Below are positions 56,142-64,000 of a DNA stretch of 64,000 bases, piece after piece. The notes beneath the pieces are model-generated. The model searched no databases and was not told where the DNA came from. It saw only the letters and a program-made list of their open reading frames with translations. The position numbers and the translations under genes were made by a program. Positions within the stretch are counted from its first letter, which is position 1, and every line of letters starts with the position of its first letter. Source of the stretch: CAIQPS01 sp963843455 (GTDB lineage: Bacteria > Actinomycetota > Thermoleophilia > RBG-16-64-13); contig CAWJKE010000016.1 in the NCBI GenBank assembly GCA_963843455.1, positions 371,127 through 435,126 on the forward strand, given 5' to 3'.

Positions 56142-56858
56142 ATGGTTGAGACAATCGAACCTGAAGGCAGCGGGAACCGGAGGAGCAGAGCGGGACGCCG
56201 CAACAACGGCCCGCGTCACACCGCGCCGCTCCTTCCGGGTGCCGAGCCCAATCTGCCCCCCACAGCCCAGCGCCTACTCGACGCCGCCCACAGACTGCTG
56301 GTGCGCTCCGGCTACAACTCGCTGTCAGTCGAGGCCATCGGGCAAGAGGCGGGCGAGAACAAGGCGCTGATACGCTACTACTTCGGGTCCAAGAACGGCC
56401 TGCTGGTGGCGCTCACCGACAGCCTCATATCCGACACTCTCCGGCGCGCACGTCAGCGGCTTTCTGGCCTCTCAGACACGCACGACCGGGTGGGCGTCAT
56501 CACCGACACGGTGGAGGCCATCGTCGACGACGACGCGTCGTACCGTCTTCTGTTCGACCTGCTGCCCCGGCTGCTCGAGAACCCGCGCATGGCGCGGCAA
56601 CTGGCCGACCTCTATCGCGGCTACCGCGAGGTGAACGCCCGGGCGTTGTGGGGCGACCGTCCCGGCGATCCTCCGCCCGTGGTGCGCGAGCTCGCGGCTA
56701 TCACGGTGGCGCTCACCGACGGGCTTGCCGTGCAGGTGCTCGCGGAGCCGGGCAGTGTGGACGTGCGCAGCGTGCTCGACATCTGGCGGTCGTTCATGGA
56801 GTCCGTTTTCGCGTCCGCGGCCGCCCCCAGTCTACAGACCGGCCATCCGGACCCCTAG
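56142..56858 (+). CDS. TetR family transcriptional regulator
   Basis: The N-terminal helix-turn-helix lies at about residues 43-85 (AQRLLDAAHRLLVRSGYNSLSVEAIGQEAG and ALIRYYFGSKNGLL), after a Pro/Gly/Arg-rich tail. The C-terminal helical domain is the ligand-binding part. I prefer the ATG at 56142, which has GGAGAGG seven bases upstream, over the in-frame ATG at 56127; this gives 238 residues. It is divergent from ald and ends two bases before the convergent aldehyde oxidoreductase gene. Confidence 0.88.
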   Translation: MVETIEPEGSGNRRSRAGRRNNGPRHTAPLLPGAEPNLPPTAQRLLDAAHRLLVRSGYNSLSVEAIGQEAGENKALIRYYFGSKNGLLVALTDSLISDTLRRARQRLSGLSDTHDRVGVITDTVEAIVDDDASYRLLFDLLPRLLENPRMARQLADLYRGYREVNARALWGDRPGDPPPVVRELAAITVALTDGLAVQVLAEPGSVDVRSVLDIWRSFMESVFASAAAPSLQTGHPDP

Positions 56859-56860
56859 GA

Positions 56861-58732
56861 CTATGCCGTCTCGATACCCAGCGCAGCCAGAGCCTCCGTG
56901 CTGGGCGCGCCGGTCTTGGTGTCCCATCCCATGGCCGCGTAGTAGCCTGCGCGCAGGGTCTCGAACGGCGGAGGAGTAGCGCCGGCAGCGGGACCGGCCA
57001 CGAGCGGCTCGAGGAACCGCTTGGGCAGATGGAAGGTGTCCATGTCGATCCCTTCGCGGCTGTTGAAGGCCTGCCGCGCGGTGAGGATGCGCTTGGCGGT
57101 GTTGATCCCCTCGGCCCAGTCTATATCCCAACCGGTGACCGGAGCTATCAACTCGACCACCGGTGGAGCGTAGAACTGAGCGTAGAGGCCACATAGTCCG
57201 GACGAGCTGAGGAGCTGGTAGAAGGCCGCGCCACGCACGTAGATGTCGCCCTTCTGGTCGTAGTCGCCGAACGTGTTGCTGCTGTCGGAGGTCAGCAACG
57301 GGTCGGTGCCCAGAGCCCCGCCGCCTTCGAGCACCGCCATCGGCGCCGGCCCCATGTGGCTGGCCGGCTGGGCGTCGGCGATGTAGTGCGTGCCCATGGC
57401 CGGGGACAGACGAGGGTCGTGAAACGGGATGGCTCGGCCGGCAACGTGCATCGCGTATTGCTCGCTGCCCTTGCCGATCTTCTCCGCGGCATACTTAGAA
57501 CCGTCGGCAAGCAGCGCGCCCAGCCCCTCGCGGGCGCCGATCTGCTCGATCAGAGCGACCAGGGCTTCCGCGTTGCCCCAGCTCAGATCCAGGCCGCCTG
57601 TGTCGGTCTTGTCGATGAGGCCGTTCTCGTAACACTCGATGGCGAAGGCGACCGCGCCTCCGACGCCCATGGTGTCGATGCCGTAGCGGTTACAGATATC
57701 GTTGCCCTTTATGACCGCCTGGACCTCATCGTTGCGACAGTTCGGGCCCAGAGCGGCCAGGGTCTCGTATTCGGGGCGGTGCACCTCGTCTTGGGTTGCG
57801 AAGGGGCCCTCGTTGATCTGGATGAGGGCGCCGCAGCGCACCGGGCAGGTATGGCAGCCATAGGACTTGAGCTTGTAGACGTCCATCTTGGCCGCGTCGA
57901 GCTTGTCGCAGGTGGGCATGGCGTCGGTGCCGGTGGTGACCCAGTTGTCGGCCGGACAGTCCCCGATCGAGAGCAGGAAGCTGGTGGCACCGCCGGTACC
58001 CGCGGCGGTCAGACCCTTGTGGAACGGGCTGTCCTTGAGTTCCTGCCCGTAGCGCTTCTGGATGGCCTTGAGCCCTTCCTTGTCGGCGACCGCGACACGC
58101 GCGCCCTTGGCTCCCCGTACCGCAACGGCCTTCAGCTTCTTGGACCCCATGACCGCGCCCACTCCGGAACGCGCGGCGATACGCCCCTTCTCGTTCACGA
58201 TGCCGGCAAGAAGCGAGAGCTTCTCGCCTGCCGGGCCGATGCAGGCGACCGTCCACGTGCCCGGATCGCCGAGCTTCTCCTGGACCGCGTCCTCGGTCTC
58301 GTACGTGTCCAGGCCCCACAGATCGTCGGCGGGGACGATACTCGCCCTACCTTTGTCTATGACTATGCAGACCGGGCCGGCCGCGGCACCGGTGACGAAC
58401 AGCCCGTCGTACCCTGCGAACTTCAACTCCGGCCCCCAGGTGCCGCCCGAGTTGGAATCGGCCCAAGCGCCGGTGAGCGGCGACTTGCAGGCCACGGAGT
58501 AGCGGCCGCCGCCGTAGACCCCGGTGCCCGTGAGTGGGCCGGTAGCGAAGGCAAGCATGTTCTCCGGGCCGAGCGGATCGATACCGGCGGCGGTCTTCTC
58601 CATGATGACGGCCGCCGCCAGACCCGTCCCCCCCAGCCATTTGCGGTAAAAGGCCTCATCCCGCGTCTCTTCGCTTATCGTGCCGCTGCTGAGATCGACG
58701 AAGAGGAGTTTTCCCACGTATCCGTTAGCCAT
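56861..58732 (-). CDS. Aldehyde:ferredoxin oxidoreductase (tungstopterin family)
   Basis: This family oxidises aldehydes to acids with ferredoxin, using a tungsten bis-pterin and one [4Fe-4S] cluster. The 623-residue protein has the usual length, the pterin-binding N-terminal domain (WLGGTGLAAAVIMEKT, SGVGAVMGSKKLKAVAVRG) and the cluster cysteines C293, C296, C300 (CHTCPVRC) and C514 (SSGLCGLY). No signal peptide, so cytoplasmic. It follows iclR2 by 96 bases on the same strand, suggesting cotranscription. Substrate unknown. Confidence 0.93.
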   Translation of the reverse strand: MANGYVGKLLFVDLSSGTISEETRDEAFYRKWLGGTGLAAAVIMEKTAAGIDPLGPENMLAFATGPLTGTGVYGGGRYSVACKSPLTGAWADSNSGGTWGPELKFAGYDGLFVTGAAAGPVCIVIDKGRASIVPADDLWGLDTYETEDAVQEKLGDPGTWTVACIGPAGEKLSLLAGIVNEKGRIAARSGVGAVMGSKKLKAVAVRGAKGARVAVADKEGLKAIQKRYGQELKDSPFHKGLTAAGTGGATSFLLSIGDCPADNWVTTGTDAMPTCDKLDAAKMDVYKLKSYGCHTCPVRCGALIQINEGPFATQDEVHRPEYETLAALGPNCRNDEVQAVIKGNDICNRYGIDTMGVGGAVAFAIECYENGLIDKTDTGGLDLSWGNAEALVALIEQIGAREGLGALLADGSKYAAEKIGKGSEQYAMHVAGRAIPFHDPRLSPAMGTHYIADAQPASHMGPAPMAVLEGGGALGTDPLLTSDSSNTFGDYDQKGDIYVRGAAFYQLLSSSGLCGLYAQFYAPPVVELIAPVTGWDIDWAEGINTAKRILTARQAFNSREGIDMDTFHLPKRFLEPLVAGPAAGATPPPFETLRAGYYAAMGWDTKTGAPSTEALAALGIETA

Positions 58733-58828
58733 TGATCATTCCCCCAGTATCTGCCCGAGGCCGTCCGGGCGTTGATGGTGTTTGTGTTGTGCAGTCGCGT
58801 GCCGCTGCTGCGCTGCTGCCGGCGGCGC

Positions 58829-59650
58829 TCAGTCGCGCCGAGAATACCCCAGAAACGCGGAGAGAGAATCGGCAGCGGCCTTGACGGCCTCCGCATAGCG
58901 CGGCCGTTCGGCGGGACCGAAGCGACCTGTCGGCACTACTATAGAGAGCGCGGCTATGACTTTGCCGAGTTGATCCCGCACCGGGGCCGCCACCGCGCAC
59001 GTGCCCGTGTTCCGTTCTTCCATGTCAAATGCCACGCCTTCGTCCGCCACCCGGGCCAGTTCCGCCGCCAGCTCCTGGGGGTCGGTGATGGTGTTGGGAG
59101 TGATCTGGGGGCGGGGCTGCGCCAGTATGGCCGCCCTCTCGCTGCCCGATTTGAAGGCGGCAAACACTTTGCCGTTCGCGTTCGCCGTATCGCCGATGAT
59201 GCGGCCCACCGCCACTTCCCGGCGGAAAGGTCGCGGGGTATCGACGAGGTCGACGCTCACGGCCACGCCGTCCACCTCCACGGCCAGTGTGGCCGACTCC
59301 CCCGTCGCCTCTGTCAGCTCTCGCAGGTAGGGCTTGGCTATCTCCACCAGTTCGGCGTAGCCCTCCGAGAGATACGTAGTGGCAAGGAGCGCCGGACCCA
59401 GATGGTAGCGGTTGGTCACCGGGTCGCGGATGAGGTACCGGGCGGATTCCATGGTGCGGATCATGCGGTAGGCAGTCATGCGAGGCAGACCGGCCCGCTC
59501 GGCGATCTCGTCCAGCGTCCACTCGCGGTTCTCGGCGTCGAAGAGCCCGAGCACGTTGAGCCCCTTCGCGAGCGCCCTGACCAGAAACGCGCCCTCTCCG
59601 GAGCCCGCCAGACCTTCCCCTTGCTCTTCTCTCGTCCGCGGCCTTGCCAT
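58829..59650 (-). CDS. IclR family transcriptional regulator, paralog 2
   Basis: I start it at the ATG at 59650 (MARPRTREEQGEGL), giving 273 residues, the same length as the paralog at 43012-43833. The winged helix is at about 17-76 (WTLDEIAERAGLPRMTAYRM) and the ligand domain ends in LSIVVPTGRFGPAERPRY. The two proteins share long near-identical stretches. It is divergent from the Psr-like operon and upstream of the aldehyde oxidoreductase. A TGC-TACCAT extended -10 and a palindrome precede it. Confidence 0.92.
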   Translation of the reverse strand: MARPRTREEQGEGLAGSGEGAFLVRALAKGLNVLGLFDAENREWTLDEIAERAGLPRMTAYRMIRTMESARYLIRDPVTNRYHLGPALLATTYLSEGYAELVEIAKPYLRELTEATGESATLAVEVDGVAVSVDLVDTPRPFRREVAVGRIIGDTANANGKVFAAFKSGSERAAILAQPRPQITPNTITDPQELAAELARVADEGVAFDMEERNTGTCAVAAPVRDQLGKVIAALSIVVPTGRFGPAERPRYAEAVKAAADSLSAFLGYSRRD

Positions 59651-59704
59651 CCGCCGCACCCCCAAGCCTGTGGTGGCAAAATAACGACCCCTTTTCCGCC
59701 CCTG

Positions 59705-59736
59705 ATGGTAGCATGAAGGATGGTATCGGTATACCG
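59705..59736 (-). promoter_or_regulatory. Candidate iclR2 promoter and operator
   Basis: On the minus strand TGC-TACCAT (59705-59713) forms an extended -10. A perfect ten-base palindrome, CGGTATACCG (59727-59736), lies where the -35 would be. A bound regulator there could block polymerase, consistent with autoregulation of the IclR gene. Confidence 0.4.
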
Positions 59737-59802
59737 GAAAACGTCGCAATAACCCATGCGCGGCGAGAATGAAGTGTCAGTAGTATTCCACTCCTCGTTA
59801 TC

Positions 59803-59833
59803 TTGATATTACTGGCTGTATCTGTGCTATCGT
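59803..59833 (+). promoter_or_regulatory. Candidate promoter of the Psr-like operon
   Basis: TTGATA and TATCGT are 19 bases apart, and TGC precedes the -10. The spacing is long, but the extended element may compensate. It lies about 48 bases upstream of the Fe-S protein start. The GCTATCGT core also occurs next to iclR1 at 42937-42944. Confidence 0.4.
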
Positions 59834-59880
59834 GGTATGAGTTTCTTCTGCAGGGTTCTTCTACCTACCGGGAGGTGCCC

Positions 59881-60654
59881 ATGGCGAGATGGGGGATGGT
59901 CATCAACCTCGCGAAGTGCACCCGATGCCATGCCTGCGTTGCTGCGTGTCGCATCGAGCACTTCCTGCCGCTTCGAGTGACGTGGCCTAGGTTGATCGCC
60001 CTCGAGGTGGACGAGGGGTATCGTGTCGATGTGTCCACCTATCCTGTCCGCTGCAACCAGTGCAAAGACGCTCCCTGTGTGGATGCCTGCCCCACGGAGG
60101 CCTCACACAAGCGGGAGGACGGCATCGTCGCCATCGATTCCGACAAGTGCTTCGGCTGCCGGTACTGCGTCATCGCCTGCCCTTACCAGAACCGGACCTA
60201 CCTATCCAGGAGCAGGAACCCCGGTCACTTCCCCGGCCATCCGAAGACCTCGTTCGAGAAGAAGGGCGAGAAGCTCTACAAGCACCAGGTGGGCACCACC
60301 GAGAAGTGCAACTTCTGCCACGAGCGCATCGACGCGGGCTCGGCGAAGGGCCTCAAGCCCGGCATCGACCGGGAAGCGACCCCGGCCTGCGTCAATGTCT
60401 GCCAGGCCAGGGCCCTCACCTTCGGCGACCTGGACGACCCCAACAGCAACGTCTCCAAGCTGATCAACGACAAGAGCGGCTTTGTATTGCATCCCGAGTA
60501 CGGCACCGACCCCTCGGTGTTCTATATCGACTACAAGCTGGGCGGCAACGACAACAAGGCTCCGGTCGAAGCGCAGACCGGGAGCCACATCCAGCACCTG
60601 AGCACAGTGTACGAGCCGAGCAAACCGAAGCTCGCCAAAAAGAACGCTGAGTAG
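59881..60654 (+). CDS. Four-cluster ferredoxin-type electron-transfer subunit (PsrB/NrfC-like)
   Basis: The 257-residue protein has 16 cysteines in four motifs: C13, C16, C19, C23; C58, C61, C66, C70; C90, C93, C96, C100; C143, C146, C170, C174. These predict four [4Fe-4S] clusters passing electrons between a molybdoenzyme and an NrfD-type membrane subunit. I chose the ATG at 59881, with GGGAGG five bases upstream; a longer upstream frame covers the promoter. No Tat signal is present. It heads a three-gene operon. Confidence 0.92.
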   Translation: MARWGMVINLAKCTRCHACVAACRIEHFLPLRVTWPRLIALEVDEGYRVDVSTYPVRCNQCKDAPCVDACPTEASHKREDGIVAIDSDKCFGCRYCVIACPYQNRTYLSRSRNPGHFPGHPKTSFEKKGEKLYKHQVGTTEKCNFCHERIDAGSAKGLKPGIDREATPACVNVCQARALTFGDLDDPNSNVSKLINDKSGFVLHPEYGTDPSVFYIDYKLGGNDNKAPVEAQTGSHIQHLSTVYEPSKPKLAKKNAE

Positions 60655-60671
60655 GCGGGGGGGTACTACAC

Positions 60672-61645
60672 ATGAATGCAAGGACTGCGCGTCAGTGGAT
60701 GGTCACGCATGAGTGGATGGTCAAGCCCATGGCCCAGACCGAATGGATCGAGGGCAAGGGACTGCTCGTCTGGTTGGCAGAGGTCTTTTCGGCCCTCGGC
60801 ACCGGTCTCTATCTCGTGTCGCTCTTCTTCGCCCTCAAGGAGGAGTTCGCGCTGACCGCCTTCTGGGCCGGCATCTTCGGCTGGATCATGATCGCGATCT
60901 TCAAGTTGCCCCTGCACTTGGCCTACCTCGGGAAGCCCTTGCGCTTCTGGAGGAGCTTCCCGCCGTTCAGCAACGCGTGGAGGACGTCCTGGTTCGCGCG
61001 CGGCATCGTCTTCACCATGCTCTTCCTCGCGTTCGGGGCCGTCCAGTTGATTCTGCAGGGCCTCATCGCCTACGACGTGGTGGATGCCGCCTCCGGCGTC
61101 ATGGCCGCCAACTACGTCTTCATGGTGCTCGCCGGCGTCTTCTGCGTGATGACCTCCGTCTACTGCGGCTTCGCCATGAGCTACTGCAAGAGCGTCCCCT
61201 TCTGGAACACGGGCCTGCTCCCTATCGTGTTCCTGTTCATGGGCGTAGCCGACGGCCTGGCCCTGATCATGGGTGTGGGGCTGGTCACGGGACAGGACGT
61301 CATCGCGACGGCCGAATCGGCTACGCGGATCATGCTGATCATCAACTCCCTGCTCATCGTGGCCTACCTGGTCAACGCGAACTACCAGTCCGCCACGGCA
61401 GAGTTGTCGGTGAGAGAGCTCGTCCGCGGGCACTGGCCTGGGTGTTCTGGCTCGGCATCGTGATCCTGGGGATCATCGTTCCGCTCGGCATCTCGATCGC
61501 TAGCTACTTCACCGCCCAGGAGGCTGCTACCGGACTGCTGATCTTCGCGATCATCTGCCACACGATCGGGGCCTTCTCCCTGAAGTACGGCGTGCTCAAG
61601 GTCGGCATCTACCGGCCCCTTCTTCCCAAAGCCCACGCTTACTAG
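60672..61645 (+). CDS. NrfD/PsrC-type membrane subunit (one frameshift)
   Basis: This integral membrane subunit would exchange electrons with the quinone pool. The first frame gives about 250 residues with six or seven membrane spans (LLVWLAEVFSALGTGLYLVS near the N-terminus). At about 61428 the reading continues in another frame with ALAWVFWLGIVILGIIVPLG and ends YRPLLPKAHAY at 61645. The joined protein is about 324 residues with roughly eight spans, normal for NrfD. One missing base restores the frame, so this is either sequence error or a recent mutation. Confidence 0.85.
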
Positions 61646-61672
61646 GCGCAAGGCGCGTGTTGAGGAGACACT

Positions 61673-63892
61673 ATGGCTAACAGAGAAATAGTCTATTCGA
61701 CCTGCAAGAGCTGCCACGGCGGCTGCGGGGTGAAGGTCACCAAGGAAGACGGGGTCGTGGTCCACATCGAGGGCAACGCCGACTCTCTCACCGGCGGCAC
61801 CATGTGCTCCAAGGGTCTCTCCAGCATCCAGCACATCGACAACCCTTACCGCATCAAGTACCCCATGAAGCAGGTGGGCAAGAAGGGCGAGGGCAAGTGG
61901 AAACGGATCTCCTGGGACGAGGCCCTCGACACCATCGCCGACAAGATGAAGGCGGCCATCAAGGACTTCGGACCGGAGACCATCGCCATCTCCCAGGGTA
62001 CCGGCCGCGGCTACAACCGCTACACCATGCGGCTGGCCCGCTCGCTGGGCACCGGCAACGCCATCACCCCCGGCTACGTGTGCCACAGCCCCCGCCTGGG
62101 CCTCTACGCCCTGGTGACCGGCTACGGCCGCCTCTACTGCGACTACCACGGCTGGGGCGGCGAGTTCCCCAAGACCCAGATCATGTGGGCCAAGCAGCTC
62201 GAGATCAGCAGCGCCGACTCCGAGATGTGCTACTGGTTCATGAACTCGCTCGACTACTGCAAGAACCTCATCATCATCGACCCGCGGGCCAGCGCCTACG
62301 CTTCCCGGGCCAACCTGTGGATCCAGCCCCGCCCGGGCACCGACTGCGCCCTGGCCCTGGGCATGATGAACGTCATCGTCGAAGAAGAGCTCTGGGACAA
62401 GGAGTTCGTCGACAACTGGACCTTCGGCTTCGACGAACTGCGCGAGCGGGTCAAGGATTGGACGCCCGAGAAGGTCTCCGACACCTGCTGGATCCCCAAA
62501 GAGCACGTCATCGAGGCCGCCCGCATGTGGGCCATCGATACTCCCGGCTGCATCCAGGTGGGTAGCTCGCTCGAGCGCCAGGCCAACTGCGGCCACACCC
62601 TGCGGGCCATCACCTGCCTCATGGGCCTCACCGGCAACATCGAGCGCCCGGGCAGCATGATCAGCTGGGTGCTCCCCGACACCGGCCTCATCGAGGACTT
62701 CAACCTCGAGCTGCCCATCACCGACGAGATGAAGTCCAAGATCATCGGCGGCGACCGCTTCAAGATGGGCGCCACCCGTACCTGCAACCCCGACACCATG
62801 GTCAAGACCATCATCGCCGGCGACGCGCCGGTCAAGGTGTGGTTCAGCGTCGGCGGGCAGCAGATCGTGCACATGGCCAACACCAACGAGGTCGTGAAGG
62901 CCATCGAGAAGGTCGAGTTCATGTCGCACACCGACCTCTTCATGGGCCCCATGGCCGAAGCGGCCGACATCGTGCTGCCGGCCGCCCACTGGCTCGAGCT
63001 GGACGACGTCTACGACATGCACCCGCGCTTCATGATCGAAGCTCACAACAAGGTCGTCGAGCCGCCCGGCGAGGCCAAGTCCGACGCCTGGATCTTCAAC
63101 GAGATCGGCAGGCGGGTGGTCCCCGACAAGTGGTGGCACAACGTCGACGACATGCTCGACTACCAGATCCGGCGAGGCGAGAGCAAGGACGGCGGCCCGC
63201 TCAAGTGGAAAGAGTTCAGCGAGAAGCTCGTCAGCGGCTGCTGGGGCCCCGACCAGGTGTACTACAAGTACAAGACCGACTTCTGGAGAGAAGGCGGCGG
63301 CTTCCCCACTCCGTCGGGCAAGTTCGAGTTCCACTCGAACCACCTGGAGTCGCTGGGCTACGACCCGCTGCCGGTCTTCAACGAGCCCGGGGAAAGCCCC
63401 GTCTCCACTCCGGAGTTGTACAAGGAATACCCGATCGTGATGAGCAGCGGCTACCGCCAGCCCTTCTACTTCCTGGGCCAGTACCGCAACATCCCGTGGC
63501 TGCGCAGCTTCATGGAGTTCCCCACCTGCCAGCTCCACCCCGAGACGGCCAAGCTCTACGACGTCGAGGACGGCGACATCGTCTGGATCGAGTCGCCGCG
63601 GGGCCGCATCCGCCAGAAGCTCCGCACGTTCCCGGGCATCAAGAAGGGCGTGCTGATGGCCACCGCCAACTGCTTCTATCCGGAAGAGCCGGCCAAGGGC
63701 TATCACGGCGTGTTCATCTCCAACCCGAACGTGCTCACCAGCAACGACCATCTCGATCCCATGTACGGCTCGCCCGACCTCACCTGCCTGCTGTGCAAGG
63801 TGTACAAGGCCAAGGACGAGGAACTCACCGAGAACGTCTTCCACACCGAGGAGTACGGGTTCGTGCCCTCCTCGGGCATGCAAGACACCTAG
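61673..63892 (+). CDS. Molybdopterin oxidoreductase catalytic subunit (Psr/Phs/acetylene hydratase-like)
   Basis: The 739-residue protein begins with a [4Fe-4S] motif: C11, C14, C18 and C45 (CKSCHGGC and TMCSKG). C137 in PGYVCHSPR is the probable Mo or W ligand. Bis-MGD blocks follow, and the C-terminal domain has LHPETAKLYDVEDGDIVWIES. It lacks a Tat leader, unlike periplasmic PsrA or PhsA, so it should act in the cytoplasm. With the Fe-S and NrfD subunits it forms a membrane-bound redox complex. The substrate cannot be read from sequence. Confidence 0.9.
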   Translation: MANREIVYSTCKSCHGGCGVKVTKEDGVVVHIEGNADSLTGGTMCSKGLSSIQHIDNPYRIKYPMKQVGKKGEGKWKRISWDEALDTIADKMKAAIKDFGPETIAISQGTGRGYNRYTMRLARSLGTGNAITPGYVCHSPRLGLYALVTGYGRLYCDYHGWGGEFPKTQIMWAKQLEISSADSEMCYWFMNSLDYCKNLIIIDPRASAYASRANLWIQPRPGTDCALALGMMNVIVEEELWDKEFVDNWTFGFDELRERVKDWTPEKVSDTCWIPKEHVIEAARMWAIDTPGCIQVGSSLERQANCGHTLRAITCLMGLTGNIERPGSMISWVLPDTGLIEDFNLELPITDEMKSKIIGGDRFKMGATRTCNPDTMVKTIIAGDAPVKVWFSVGGQQIVHMANTNEVVKAIEKVEFMSHTDLFMGPMAEAADIVLPAAHWLELDDVYDMHPRFMIEAHNKVVEPPGEAKSDAWIFNEIGRRVVPDKWWHNVDDMLDYQIRRGESKDGGPLKWKEFSEKLVSGCWGPDQVYYKYKTDFWREGGGFPTPSGKFEFHSNHLESLGYDPLPVFNEPGESPVSTPELYKEYPIVMSSGYRQPFYFLGQYRNIPWLRSFMEFPTCQLHPETAKLYDVEDGDIVWIESPRGRIRQKLRTFPGIKKGVLMATANCFYPEEPAKGYHGVFISNPNVLTSNDHLDPMYGSPDLTCLLCKVYKAKDEELTENVFHTEEYGFVPSSGMQDT

Positions 63893-63928
63893 TCGGCCGC
63901 CTCGGCGACGAGGCAGAGACTGCGGCTG

Positions 63929-63970
63929 AAAACGGCCCTTGGAAGCCCCCCTTCCAGGGGCCGTTTTCGT
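63929..63970 (+). terminator. Rho-independent terminator of the Psr-like operon
   Basis: A 17-pair stem joins AAAACGGCCCTTGGAAG to CTTCCAGGGGCCGTTTT (one G-U) around a five-base C loop, with TTTTCGTT at its 3' side. It lies 37 bases after the catalytic subunit stop and closes the operon. The last 30 bases of the window show no further gene. Confidence 0.9.
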
Positions 63971-64000
63971 TGGGCAAGGCCAGGTGCAGGTGATACTCCC

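Noticed and set aside
61382..63883. An 833-codon open frame on the minus strand opposite the Psr-like catalytic subunit
   Set aside because: This is a shadow frame from strong G/C bias at third codon positions. It has no recognisable domain and no start signal.

Overview
The window is about 64 kb of GC-rich DNA. It most likely comes from an anaerobic actinobacterium. RpoC carries the lineage-typical charged helical insertion after its N-terminal zinc finger (about residues 140-260). The metabolic genes encode oxygen-sensitive chemistry: a glycyl radical enzyme, a tungsten-type aldehyde:ferredoxin oxidoreductase, several [4Fe-4S] proteins and three molybdopterin enzymes. I cannot name the genus from sequence alone.

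Region 1 (1-33,260, minus strand) is one long array of translation and transcription genes. In transcription order it runs tRNA-Tyr, tRNA-Thr, tRNA-Met, rpmG, tRNA-Trp, secE-nusG-rplK-rplA, terminator; an inserted glycyl radical enzyme gene with four frameshifts; the L10 leader and rplJ-rplL; rpoB-rpoC, terminator; rpsL-rpsG-fusA-tuf; and then S10-spc-alpha genes from rpsJ to rpoA, which is cut by the window edge. Many promoters share an extended -10 element with a TGC-TA core.

Region 2 (33,358-42,845) holds osmC, a larA-family gene, a B3/B4-domain gene and a striking minus-strand operon. That operon encodes a pyrogallol/phloroglucinol transhydroxylase-like molybdoenzyme (large and small subunit), a thiolase and succinyl-CoA synthetase-type sucC-sucD. 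The large subunit keeps the His, Asp, Ser and Tyr known from the Pelobacter transhydroxylase active site at a constant offset of two residues. The operon could convert a hydroxylated aromatic ring, cleave a CoA-activated product and make ATP.

Region 3 (43,012-47,475, plus strand) has an IclR regulator and a second, diverged molybdoenzyme pair. Its small subunit has 16 cluster cysteines instead of 12, and its large subunit seems to lack the active-site Tyr, so a net redox reaction such as reductive dehydroxylation is more likely.

Region 4 (47,507-55,892, minus strand) is a likely amino-acid or amine utilisation unit: alanine dehydrogenase, class III aminotransferase, MoaF-like protein and a complete Liv-type ABC transporter. 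A divergent TetR gene is separated from it by two inverted repeats.

Region 5 (56,861-64,000) has an aldehyde:ferredoxin oxidoreductase downstream of a second IclR paralog. Divergent from these is a Psr/Phs-like complex encoded as four-cluster Fe-S protein, NrfD-type membrane protein (one frameshift) and catalytic subunit, ending in a strong terminator. Frameshifts in the glycyl radical gene, livM and nrfD are all single-base and leave key residues intact, so they may be sequence errors rather than decay.
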